A stretch of DNA of 15,503 nucleotides from JALYIM01 sp040003205 (GTDB taxonomy: Bacteria > Acidobacteriota > Terriglobia > Terriglobales > Acidobacteriaceae), in contig JBDUDA010000043.1 of NCBI GenBank assembly GCA_040003205.1, forward strand, positions 1 through 15,503, written 5' to 3'. A model generated the notes under the pieces. It had not been told where the DNA came from, did not search any database, and saw nothing but the letters and a program-made list of their open reading frames with translations. The position numbers were made by a program, and so were the translations under genes. Positions 1 through 6,905 of this stretch are shown piece after piece. Numbering within the stretch: the stretch's first letter is position 1; each line of letters starts with the position of its first letter.

Positions 1-1
1 C

Positions 2-385
2 CGCGCTTCGGCCTACCCCTATTGGTGGAATGTCCACCGCTGGTATGGAATCGTAGAAGCGAAAGACAGTTTTACCTCGACGCTTGTTGATTCGTCTGCG
101 GGCCCGAATGGACCAGAGCAAGTGGTGAGAAAACCTGCGGAAACTGAGGTCACTCTCGCGGCAAAGCATTCTTATTTAGGCCGCGTTTATCTGGATTGGG
201 CGAAGTATCCGGTCGTAAACGTGGAACAGGTCGCGGACGACCCGAAATATATTGTCCACTTTGTAGACCTTCGATATGCATATCCTGACTTCAACAGCCG
301 GGGAACACTCGCGGCCAGCGTGGACGTTAGCAGCAAATTGCAGGTTGTGGGGCAGACATTTGGCAAGCGCCGTGCGCGAAAATAG
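2..385 (+). CDS. C-terminal part of a DUF457/YdjM-like metal-dependent hydrolase (5' end outside window)
   Basis: The frame is open from base 2 and ends at a TAG at 383-385, so only the last 127 residues are present and no start is visible. An in-frame GTG at 122 would discard the clearly coding-looking first 40 residues (YPYWWNVHRWYGIVEAKDSF). That aromatic segment, followed by a VTLAAKHSYLGRVYLDWAKYP stretch and a FVDLRYAYPDF beta-strand segment, resembles the extracytoplasmic C-terminal half of DUF457 inner-membrane proteins annotated as metal-dependent hydrolases. The membrane-embedded, metal-binding N-terminal half lies outside the window, so catalytic residues cannot be checked. It converges on the VTT-family gene with only 17 bases between the stops and no obvious terminator. 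Family assignment is from recollection of the sequence pattern and is moderate; its substrate is unknown. Confidence 0.62.
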   Translation, partial: RASAYPYWWNVHRWYGIVEAKDSFTSTLVDSSAGPNGPEQVVRKPAETEVTLAAKHSYLGRVYLDWAKYPVVNVEQVADDPKYIVHFVDLRYAYPDFNSRGTLAASVDVSSKLQVVGQTFGKRRARK

Positions 386-402
386 CTGGCGTTGATGGGA
401 TC

Positions 403-1029
403 CTAGACCGTGAGCGTCGCTCTTTTTCTCGCCGAACGGCGGCGTTTATAGAGCCAAAATATCAGAGCGAATGCCACTAAGAAGAGAAGCCAGTAGTAAT
501 GTCGCCGGAATATCTCTCTGATGGCTTGCACAAAGCCCGGTCCAAATTTCAGGCTTAACAATCCCAGCAGAAAGAAACGCAGAAACCTTCCCGAGAAAAT
601 TGCCAGCAAAAAATGAGTAAGCTTCATTTCCGAAACTGCCGCCGCCAACACAAATAGCTTGAATGGAGTCGGGGGCGGCAACATGGCGGGGAACATGAGA
701 CTCCAGAAGGGATGACGCTCGAACATTCCATGAATTTTTTCGAAGCGCTCGGGTGGGATGCGCTTGCGCAATAATTCTTCTCCACCTTTGTATCCGATTG
801 CGTAGATGACGAGGCTGCCTACTGCAGATCCGGCTGAAGCCATCAGCACATAAACCAAAAACATCGCGTGATTCTGGTAGACGTATCCCGCGACGACGAC
901 GTCCATCGGCAATCCGACGAACGAGCCGTCTAATGCGGCTACGACGAATACTCCCCACGCGCCCAAAGGCTTGAGCAACGCCCATAAAAATGCGCTATAG
1001 CGGGCCAGAATGTGTTTGATGGTTTTCAA
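403..1029 (-). CDS. VTT/DedA-like (YqaA-type) integral membrane protein
   Basis: A 208-residue polytopic membrane protein with hydrophobic segments at roughly 12-35, 53-80, 110-134, 137-163 and 177-195. The glycine-rich ASAGSAVGSLVIYAIGYKGG segment (residues 64-83) and the proline-rich FPAMLPPPTPFKLFVLAA segment (113-130) match the VTT (SNARE-associated Golgi) fold, closest to small YqaA-like members. DedA/VTT relatives act in membrane homeostasis and lipid or small-molecule transport; the substrate of this one cannot be read from sequence. A basic C-terminal tail (YKRRRSARKR) suggests a cytoplasmic C-terminus. The start is a TTG at 1029 with an in-frame TAA two codons upstream and no convincing Shine-Dalgarno, so the start is uncertain, but the next Met (residue 42) would remove the first helix. 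It lies downstream of selA on the same strand, separated by 133 bases holding an inverted repeat, so co-transcription is possible but not assured. Confidence 0.82.
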   Translation of the reverse strand: MKTIKHILARYSAFLWALLKPLGAWGVFVVAALDGSFVGLPMDVVVAGYVYQNHAMFLVYVLMASAGSAVGSLVIYAIGYKGGEELLRKRIPPERFEKIHGMFERHPFWSLMFPAMLPPPTPFKLFVLAAAVSEMKLTHFLLAIFSGRFLRFFLLGLLSLKFGPGFVQAIREIFRRHYYWLLFLVAFALIFWLYKRRRSARKRATLTV

Positions 1030-1084
1030 ATGAGATTAAGAGTGTACGCGGACGTCCCGGCTTTCCCGAGTGTTCCGTTAGAGT

Positions 1085-1149
1085 CCGTGCTGCCTCGGGG
1101 GCTAAAGCCTAGTTTTTGGGCGAGCTTTGCAGCACGGCTGAAGCCGTGC
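1085..1149. repeat. Intergenic composite inverted repeat between selA and the VTT gene
   Basis: Two overlapping perfect inverted repeats are visible. CCGTGCTGC (1085-1093) pairs with GCAGCACGG (1129-1137), and GCACGGCT (1132-1139) pairs with AGCCGTGC (1142-1149). They share bases 1132-1137, so only one can form at a time. The loop of the larger one contains GGGGGCTAAAGCC. Words of this type recur between genes in acidobacterial genomes, so this is probably a dispersed palindromic element. It may also act as a transcript-end structure for selA, although there is no strong T-tract on the minus strand. Confidence 0.6.
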
Positions 1150-1162
1150 CCTTTCAAAGCGA

Positions 1163-2635
1163 TTATTCGCCGGGGACAGAACTGGCTGGCTTCGCTGTTT
1201 TGCTGACAGTTTCTTGCAGACTCGCAATAATAATCTTGTCCTGCTCCGGAAACACGGTGCGCAGGTCCAGCAGCACGCGGCCATCCTCAACTCGGCCGAT
1301 GATCGGCGTAGAACAAGTTCGCAGCCTGGTCGCCAACTGATCTGCGGACATTTCATAGACCGATATTGCCAGCAGACGCGTGGGCAAAGTCGCGGAAGGA
1401 GCAGTCCCTCCCCCGAGAATGGATTCGCCTTCAATTAGTTCGATCGTTAAAGCCTGCGTTTGAATTTGCGCGGCTGCGGCCTGCGCCCGCCGCCCGATCG
1501 ATTCTTTAGACAACTGCATCATGCGGACGGCGGGGATGGAATCATAATCATGCTTTACATAAGCCAGCAGGGTCGCTTCGAGCGCGGCATAGGTGAGCTT
1601 GTCCACGCGAAGGGCGCGGAAGAGAGAGTTGGCGCGCATGCGTTCAATCAACGCGGCGGTTCCCGTTAACATGCCTGATTGAGGCCCGCCGAGAAGCTTG
1701 TCGCCGCTGTAGGCAACTACGTCGACGCCTGAGCGGATGCTATCAAACACGGTGGGTTCATCACTGATGCCGACGGTATGCAAATCGAAGAGCGCGCCGC
1801 TTCCTAGATCTTCCATGAGAGGAAGGTTCGCTTTGTGGGCTAGCTCGACCAGCTGTGCAATCGTGGGCTGCTCGGTGAATCCGGTGATCTGGAAGTTGGA
1901 GCGATGCACTCGCAACAGGAGTTTGGTTTTTTCGGTGATCGCGGTCGCGTAGTCGCCGATGCGGGTGCGATTGGTGGTTCCGACTTCGCGCAGGATGGCG
2001 TTTGATTTCGACATCACGTCCGGTATGCGGAACGATCCACCGATCTCGACTAATTCGCCGCGCGATACGATAACCTCTCCGCCTTCCGCCAAAGTGTTGA
2101 GAGCGAGCAAGACGGCTGCGGCATTGTTGTTGACCACGATGGTGGCGATTTTGGGAGACTTCTTAGTGTCAGACTGAACGGGCAGATTCTCATCGAACAG
2201 CTTGCTAAAGAGACGCTGCACGTGGACGTCGCGTTTTCCTCTCTTGCCGGATTCGAGATCGAATTCGAGATTTGAGTAGCTGCATGCGATGTCGCGAACA
2301 AAATTGATCGCGGAAGGCGAGAGCGGAGCGCGGCCGAAATTGGTGTGCAGGATGACTCCGGTGGCGTTAATGATCGGGCGCAGGGAAAAGCTCAACGAGC
2401 TCCGCACTTGGTTGCGTATCGCGTCATCTAAGCCAGAAAGGGCGAGCTCGAGATTTTCCGAACTTATCCGCTGCTCGCGTATTTCCTCCCGCAGACGGGC
2501 TAGAACTTCACGGGCTGCCCCGGTGACGGTGGATTGGCCCTCTTGCGCGACGAGCTCTTTGAAATTCTCGTGGCTCGCCAGGTCGTCCACCGAAGGCAGT
2601 TTGCGGTAGAGATCGGATTGTGAGGTACTTTTCAC
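1163..2635 (-). CDS. selA: L-seryl-tRNA(Sec) selenium transferase
   Basis: SelA is a PLP enzyme that converts seryl-tRNA(Sec) to selenocysteinyl-tRNA(Sec) with selenophosphate. The 490-residue product has the family N-terminal LPSVDDL motif (13-19), the NATGVILHTNFGRAPLS block (90-106), VGTTNRT (218-224), and the PLP-lysine block YSGDKLLGGPQSGMLTG, with Lys313 the expected Schiff-base lysine. It is somewhat longer than the roughly 460-residue E. coli protein, partly through a polar segment near residues 153-162. The start is a GTG at 2635, giving a normal distance to LPSVDDL; the upstream purine stretch is weak. The gene follows recG on the same strand with a 59-base gap, suggesting one transcript. 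No selB, selD or tRNA-Sec gene is recognisable in the window, so those partners should be elsewhere if the pathway is functional. Confidence 0.95.
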   Translation of the reverse strand: MKSTSQSDLYRKLPSVDDLASHENFKELVAQEGQSTVTGAAREVLARLREEIREQRISSENLELALSGLDDAIRNQVRSSLSFSLRPIINATGVILHTNFGRAPLSPSAINFVRDIACSYSNLEFDLESGKRGKRDVHVQRLFSKLFDENLPVQSDTKKSPKIATIVVNNNAAAVLLALNTLAEGGEVIVSRGELVEIGGSFRIPDVMSKSNAILREVGTTNRTRIGDYATAITEKTKLLLRVHRSNFQITGFTEQPTIAQLVELAHKANLPLMEDLGSGALFDLHTVGISDEPTVFDSIRSGVDVVAYSGDKLLGGPQSGMLTGTAALIERMRANSLFRALRVDKLTYAALEATLLAYVKHDYDSIPAVRMMQLSKESIGRRAQAAAAQIQTQALTIELIEGESILGGGTAPSATLPTRLLAISVYEMSADQLATRLRTCSTPIIGRVEDGRVLLDLRTVFPEQDKIIIASLQETVSKTAKPASSVPGE

Positions 2636-2694
2636 TGCTAGAGATTATCCCATTCACCACGGCGGCTCGCGAGCAATTAACATTGCGCGCCTCG

Positions 2695-4923
2695 TTATCC
2701 GACTTCTACCAATCCGTAGGTGCGCTGCCAGTGCTTGCGCATGTGGCGGAGCGCGAGATCAATTTCCGCCTGTGTAATTTCTTTGCTAGCGCCGGCCATG
2801 ACCATCGCCGCCTCCCGCTTGGCGGCTTCCAGAAGTTGGCGATCGCGAATTAGATTCGCGACTTGAAAATTGGGCATTCCGGCCTGGCGGGTGCCGAAGA
2901 ATTCTCCCGGACCCCGAAGTTCGAGATCGAGTTCGGCTATCTCGAAGCCGTCGGTAGTGCGGACCATGGCGTCCAGGCGGCGCTCGCCATCTTCAGAGGT
3001 TTTGCCGCTGGTCATCAGAACACAGTATGACTTTGCGGAACCGCGTCCGATGCGCCCGCGAAGCTGATGCATTTGCGCCAGGCCGAAACGCTCGGCGTGT
3101 TCGATCACCATCACATTGGCATTGGCGACGTCCACTCCGACTTCGATCACGGTTGTGGAAACCAGAATGTCCAGCCCGCCTTTTTGGAACATACGCATGA
3201 CATCTTCTTTAAGGGTGGGGTTCAGGCGTCCATGCAGCAGCCCAACACGCAGGTCGGGGAAAATTTTATTGCTCATTTCCTTGTACATCTTGATGGCGGC
3301 TTTGAGTTCGTTCTCGTCATTTTCTTCGATTACCGGATAGACGACATAAGCCTGATGTCCGGCGGCGACCTGCTTGCGCACGAAGTCCCACACTTTATCT
3401 GCGATGTCATCAGTTACGCGGCGAGTGACAATGGGAGTGCGTCCGGGAGGAAGCCCGTCGAGAATGCTGACGTCGAGATCGCCGTAGAGTGTAAGCGCCA
3501 AGGTTCTCGGGATGGGAGTGGCGGTCATGACGAGAACGTCGGGTTCAGCGTCATTCTTTGTTGCTGTGCTGGGGACGGTAGCGGCATCGCTGTCCGCGTC
3601 GGATTGAGCCGACAGTGTCGCGGGATTTTCGTCGCTCGACTTCTTCATCAGCTTGAAACGTTGCAGCACTCCGAAGCGGTGTTGCTCGTCCACGATGACG
3701 AGTCCGAGCTTGGCGAATTCGACTTTCTTTTCGATAAGCGCGTGCGTTCCGATGACGAGCTGCGCGCATCCCTGGGAAATATGCCGGCGCGCTTCGCGCT
3801 TGCGGTCATCCTCCATGGAGCCGGTGAGCAGGACGATACGATATCCCGCAGGCTCGAGGATTCGCTTGGCGGAAAAATGATGCTGTTGGGCGAGAATCTC
3901 GGTCGGCGCCATCAATGCGACCTGATATCCGTTTTCCATGGCGATGACCGCAGCCTCAAAAGCCACGATGGTTTTGCCCGAGCCTACATCTCCCTGAAGC
4001 AGACGTCGCATGGGGAAGCGTTGTCCCATGTCGGATGCGATTTCTTTCAGAGCCCGTTTTTGCGCGGCAGTGGGATGGAACGGCAGAATCTTCTTAATCG
4101 CTTCACGTACCCGATGGTCCAGTTGGAAGGTGATTCCAGTTAAAGCTCGCTGCTCGCGGCGTTTGAGTTCGAGACCCAACTCCAGAAAAAACAACTCTTC
4201 AAAAATCAGACGAACGTGCGCGGGAGTTCGCGACGCTTGCAGATCCGCAAAACTTTCTCCCGGCTCTGGCCAATGTACTTCGCGCAGGGCTTTTCGTGGA
4301 GAAATTAACCCAAGGCGCTCGCGCACTGCCGCCGGGATTGGATCCGGCAATTCGGGCGGAAGGTTTTCGAGCACTTGATGAATGACGCGACGAAACCAGC
4401 GCGGCGTCACACGCCCTTGCCCGGCGGACTCGTAAATGGGAACGATTCTTCCGATCTCAAGCGAAGCGGCGACCCGTTGCTGGGCGGTATCGGAAGAACT
4501 TTCTTCCTCAGGTTCGCCGACGATTTCAAATTGCGGTTGCACTATTTGCAATTCGCCATCCTGCCTGTTTTCTTCGACTTTGCCGTAGAGGGCCACCAGT
4601 TGACCGGGTTTAAATTTATCTCGTAAATAGCTAGCATTGAACCAGAGGCATTTCAGGCGCGAGCGTCCCTGTCCGGCAGTCATCTGAAAGATGGGCATGC
4701 GGCGGGTGCGGAAGAGTCCTGAAGTTCGGACCTCGGCGATAACGGTGGCCATTTCTCCCGCGCGAAGTTCGGAAATACCACGGGGGTTGAGGCGGTCTTC
4801 GTAACGGAAGGGCAGGTAGTGGAGGAGGTCGTCTACCGTACTAATCCCTTTTGCTGCCAACACTTCGGCTAGGCGAGGACCGATTCCTTTCACATATTGG
4901 ACGGAAGTGCCAGGTTCCAGCAT
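2695..4923 (-). CDS. recG: ATP-dependent DNA helicase RecG
   Basis: RecG remodels stalled forks and Holliday junctions. The wedge domain begins near VQYVKGIGPRLAEVLAAKGI. The helicase core shows Walker A GDVGSGKT, the DEQHRFGVLQR Walker B, TATPIPRTL, and the late QLRGRIGRG motif followed by FEIAELDLELRGPGEFFGTRQ, typical of RecG. I chose ATG 4923 because the family usually begins about 10 residues before the wedge; that gives 742 residues (E. coli about 690). The frame stays open upstream to ATG 5058 and TTG 5076, but those 45-51 extra residues have no family character and overlap a divergent small gene. None of the three starts has a good Shine-Dalgarno. A low-complexity Ser/Ala/Asp insertion of about 30 residues sits between DEQHRFGV and TATPIPRTL. 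It lies upstream of selA, 59 bases apart. Confidence 0.95.
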   Translation of the reverse strand: MLEPGTSVQYVKGIGPRLAEVLAAKGISTVDDLLHYLPFRYEDRLNPRGISELRAGEMATVIAEVRTSGLFRTRRMPIFQMTAGQGRSRLKCLWFNASYLRDKFKPGQLVALYGKVEENRQDGELQIVQPQFEIVGEPEEESSSDTAQQRVAASLEIGRIVPIYESAGQGRVTPRWFRRVIHQVLENLPPELPDPIPAAVRERLGLISPRKALREVHWPEPGESFADLQASRTPAHVRLIFEELFFLELGLELKRREQRALTGITFQLDHRVREAIKKILPFHPTAAQKRALKEIASDMGQRFPMRRLLQGDVGSGKTIVAFEAAVIAMENGYQVALMAPTEILAQQHHFSAKRILEPAGYRIVLLTGSMEDDRKREARRHISQGCAQLVIGTHALIEKKVEFAKLGLVIVDEQHRFGVLQRFKLMKKSSDENPATLSAQSDADSDAATVPSTATKNDAEPDVLVMTATPIPRTLALTLYGDLDVSILDGLPPGRTPIVTRRVTDDIADKVWDFVRKQVAAGHQAYVVYPVIEENDENELKAAIKMYKEMSNKIFPDLRVGLLHGRLNPTLKEDVMRMFQKGGLDILVSTTVIEVGVDVANANVMVIEHAERFGLAQMHQLRGRIGRGSAKSYCVLMTSGKTSEDGERRLDAMVRTTDGFEIAELDLELRGPGEFFGTRQAGMPNFQVANLIRDRQLLEAAKREAAMVMAGASKEITQAEIDLALRHMRKHWQRTYGLVEVG

Positions 4924-5013
4924 CTGAAGGGATGGTAGCAGCAGGCGCTGCAACTTTCTTTGCCCATAGACCACGGCTTGCGTGGATTTTTTTCTGGGCT
5001 CGAAGAGATGCGA

Positions 5014-5037
5014 AACGGTGTCTAAACTAACGGTGTC
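5014..5037. repeat. 9-bp direct repeat (AACGGTGTC) with 15-bp period in the recG/small-ORF divergent region
   Basis: AACGGTGTC occurs exactly twice, at 5014-5022 and 5029-5037, separated by CTAAACTAA-type AT-rich sequence. It sits where divergent transcription of recG (minus) and the small membrane protein gene (plus) would have to start if recG begins at 4923. A pair of regulator half-sites is possible. It could equally be chance, and part of it may be translated. Confidence 0.3.
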
Positions 5038-5242
5038 GAATTTCGTCCATTCGTTCATTGCCGTGTTGGCGGGCAATGCGGCTTATTTTATCGTCATGCC
5101 GTATCTGCCTTTGGCGGCGCGCCATATGCCCGAGAGATTAGATCTCGGCGTCGCGGTGGACTTCTGGTTTTGCCTGTTCTTTCTCGGACTGATCAAAACG
5201 GTCGTGCGCCTGAAGAGAAATTCCGAGCCGCAAAAGCGGTAA
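5033..5242 (+). CDS. Small predicted two-helix membrane protein, function unknown
   Basis: From GTG 5033 the product has 69 residues. It shows two hydrophobic segments, SFIAVLAGNAAYFIVMPYL (about 7-26) and VAVDFWFCLFFLGLIKTVV (about 41-59), joined by a short charged loop containing ARHMPERLDLG, and ends in a basic tail. The regular two-helix layout and the lack of an alternative gene here suggest it is real, and I believe similar small proteins occur beside recG in related genomes, though I cannot verify this. An in-frame GTG at 4982 would add 17 polar residues without membrane or conserved character, so 5033 is preferred. No Shine-Dalgarno is evident. It is divergent from recG and 79 bases upstream of the diguanylate cyclase gene on the same strand. 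A small CCGC-AAAA-GCGG hairpin (5228-5239) covers its last codons. Confidence 0.5.
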   Translation: MSNFVHSFIAVLAGNAAYFIVMPYLPLAARHMPERLDLGVAVDFWFCLFFLGLIKTVVRLKRNSEPQKR

Positions 5243-5267
5243 TCGTCCAAATCTCCGGTCTGCCAAG

Positions 5268-5289
5268 GTTACTTTGGGCACTTAGTAAC
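5268..5289. promoter_or_regulatory. Operator-like dyad upstream of the diguanylate cyclase gene
   Basis: GTTACT (5268-5273) and AGTAAC (5284-5289) form a 6-bp inverted repeat with a 10-base spacer, 32 bases before the ATG at 5322. A TAGAAT lies just downstream, around 5305, and could be a -10 element, but its -35 is poor. A dyad this short may be fortuitous. Confidence 0.25.
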
Positions 5290-5321
5290 TTCACTCCCGC
5301 AAGCTAGAATCTGTAAATCAG

Positions 5322-6818
5322 ATGCAGAAAATCGCCTTCCTCTACGATGCCAGCCAGGCTGTGTTGTCGACGTATGATCTGGATGAAGTTTTACAGCAGA
5401 TTTTGATCATTTCGCGCGACTACTTTCAGCTTAAGAATGTTGCCGTGTTATGGCTGGACAAAGACACGCAAGTCCTCTATCCGCGAGCGCAGATTGGTTG
5501 GGCAAGCGATGCCAATTTGCGACTGCCACTGGGCGCTGGAATTACAGGAGCGTCCGCCCAACAGAAGCGTCCCATATGCGTGACCGATGTTCGCAAGGAT
5601 GGGCGCTACTCTTCATCCTGTCCGACAACCTGCTCGGAGCTGGCAATTCCGTTGATGGCGCGGGACGAAGTGCTGGGCGTACTTGATTTTCAGAGCGACA
5701 ACGTAGGGCATTTCGATACCGAAACCGTTGACCTGCTTACGCTATTTTCCATTCAAGCGTCCATGGCGTTGCAGAATGCGCAATTGCATGCGCTGGAGCG
5801 ACGGCGGGCTTCGCAACTCGAAGTTATTAATGCTATCGCGCAGCAGACGACCGCGGTGCTTGATCTGCAAAATCTGCTCTCAAAAGTGTGCGTGCTCGTA
5901 CAACAGGCGTTCCGGGTGTCGCACGTTTCCGTGTTGTTGAAAGACCAGACGGACGTGGTAATACGAGCACAATACGGAACGCTCACCGCACGAATTCCAG
6001 AAGGGGGAAGACTTGCGGCGGCCGAAGGCCTATGGGGGCAGGCCCTGCAATCGGGCAAGATTATTATCGAAAACGATGTGACCAAAGCGGACGATTATGT
6101 GGGGCTTTATCTGGAGAGCGCTTCGCGCATGTGCATCCCCCTCTTGTCGTTCGGCCACGTGCTGGGCGTGCTGGTGCTGGATAGCGAGCATAAGCGAGCT
6201 TTTCTGCCGGCAGATATTCAGCCGTTGGAGTCAGTGGCCGACATCTGCGCCACGGCAATTCAGAATGCGTACTACGTTGAGCGCGTGAAGCAGCTTGCCT
6301 ACCTGGATGGTCTGACAGGAATTTTCAATCGCAGATATTTCGAATTGCGCATTGCGGAAGAGATTGAGCGCGCCCGGAGATTCGGGACTGGCATGGCAGT
6401 CATCATGATGGACATTGACCAGTTCAAGCGCTTGAACGATGAATTCGGACATCTTCTGGGAGATGAAGTGCTTCGCCAGGTGTCGTCCGTTTTCCATCAA
6501 GAGTTGAGGAAAATGGATGTTTCTTGCCGCTATGGCGGGGAAGAATTCGCTATCTTGTTATCGGAAACTACCGCAGCGGACGCCCATATTGTGGCTGAAA
6601 AACTACGCGTGCTGGTGGCAGGATGGGAGTTTCCAGGGGTTCCGCGTGCCGTCACAGTGAGCGGCGGGGTTGCCATTTATGGGGAGCACGGGCGCACTCG
6701 CGACGAGCTGATCAAAGAAGCCGATGCAGCCCTATATGCGGCGAAGCAGGCAGGACGTAACCGCGTTTGCGTGGCGCCGAAACGAGACGATGCGAGCAAG
6801 GCCGCTGCTGCGAAGTGA
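5322..6818 (+). CDS. Diguanylate cyclase with two GAF sensor domains (GAF-GAF-GGDEF)
   Basis: A 498-residue soluble protein predicted to make cyclic di-GMP from two GTP. GAF1 spans about residues 19-153 and GAF2 about 178-317; each has the LG-V-L-D-type strand (EVLGVLDFQS and HVLGVLVLDS). The GGDEF domain spans about 325-485, beginning with LAYLDGLTGIFNRRYF. It has the metal-binding MDIDQFKRLND segment and an intact active-site YGGEEF (Gly405-Gly406-Glu407-Glu408-Phe409). The inhibitory-site motif RxxD is present as RKMD at 396-399, exactly five residues before GGEEF, so product feedback inhibition is expected. No signal peptide or membrane helix is visible, so it should be cytoplasmic and ligand- or redox-controlled; GAF1 has two nearby cysteines (100 and 104). 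The start is ATG 5322. It converges with the PDZ gene, 87 bases apart, with no clear terminator between them. Confidence 0.94.
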   Translation: MQKIAFLYDASQAVLSTYDLDEVLQQILIISRDYFQLKNVAVLWLDKDTQVLYPRAQIGWASDANLRLPLGAGITGASAQQKRPICVTDVRKDGRYSSSCPTTCSELAIPLMARDEVLGVLDFQSDNVGHFDTETVDLLTLFSIQASMALQNAQLHALERRRASQLEVINAIAQQTTAVLDLQNLLSKVCVLVQQAFRVSHVSVLLKDQTDVVIRAQYGTLTARIPEGGRLAAAEGLWGQALQSGKIIIENDVTKADDYVGLYLESASRMCIPLLSFGHVLGVLVLDSEHKRAFLPADIQPLESVADICATAIQNAYYVERVKQLAYLDGLTGIFNRRYFELRIAEEIERARRFGTGMAVIMMDIDQFKRLNDEFGHLLGDEVLRQVSSVFHQELRKMDVSCRYGGEEFAILLSETTAADAHIVAEKLRVLVAGWEFPGVPRAVTVSGGVAIYGEHGRTRDELIKEADAALYAAKQAGRNRVCVAPKRDDASKAAAAK

Positions 6819-6905
6819 AATACAGTTTCTTCTGAGCAGGCTGTGACAGAATTCAGTTCAAGAATTCCCAGCGTCAGATTGTGCATCTTGGATTTACACT
6901 GCAAT

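Noticed and set aside
446..985. 179-codon minus-strand frame overlapping the VTT gene
   Set aside because: The alternative frame is Arg/Ser-rich with no domain character; the overlapping frame has clear membrane helices and VTT motifs.
1030..1162. Possible tRNA-Sec or SECIS-like RNA next to selA
   Set aside because: The hairpins present do not form a tRNA cloverleaf and there is no selenoprotein frame here; the sequence fits an intergenic repeat better.
3067..4143. 358-codon open frame on + strand across recG
   Set aside because: It lies entirely antisense to the RecG helicase core, lacks any recognisable family pattern, and is explained by codon bias of the real gene.
6819..6905. Bidirectional terminator between the convergent diguanylate cyclase and PDZ genes
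   Set aside because: Only a weak GAATTC-based symmetry is present, with no GC-rich stem followed by a T-tract on either strand.
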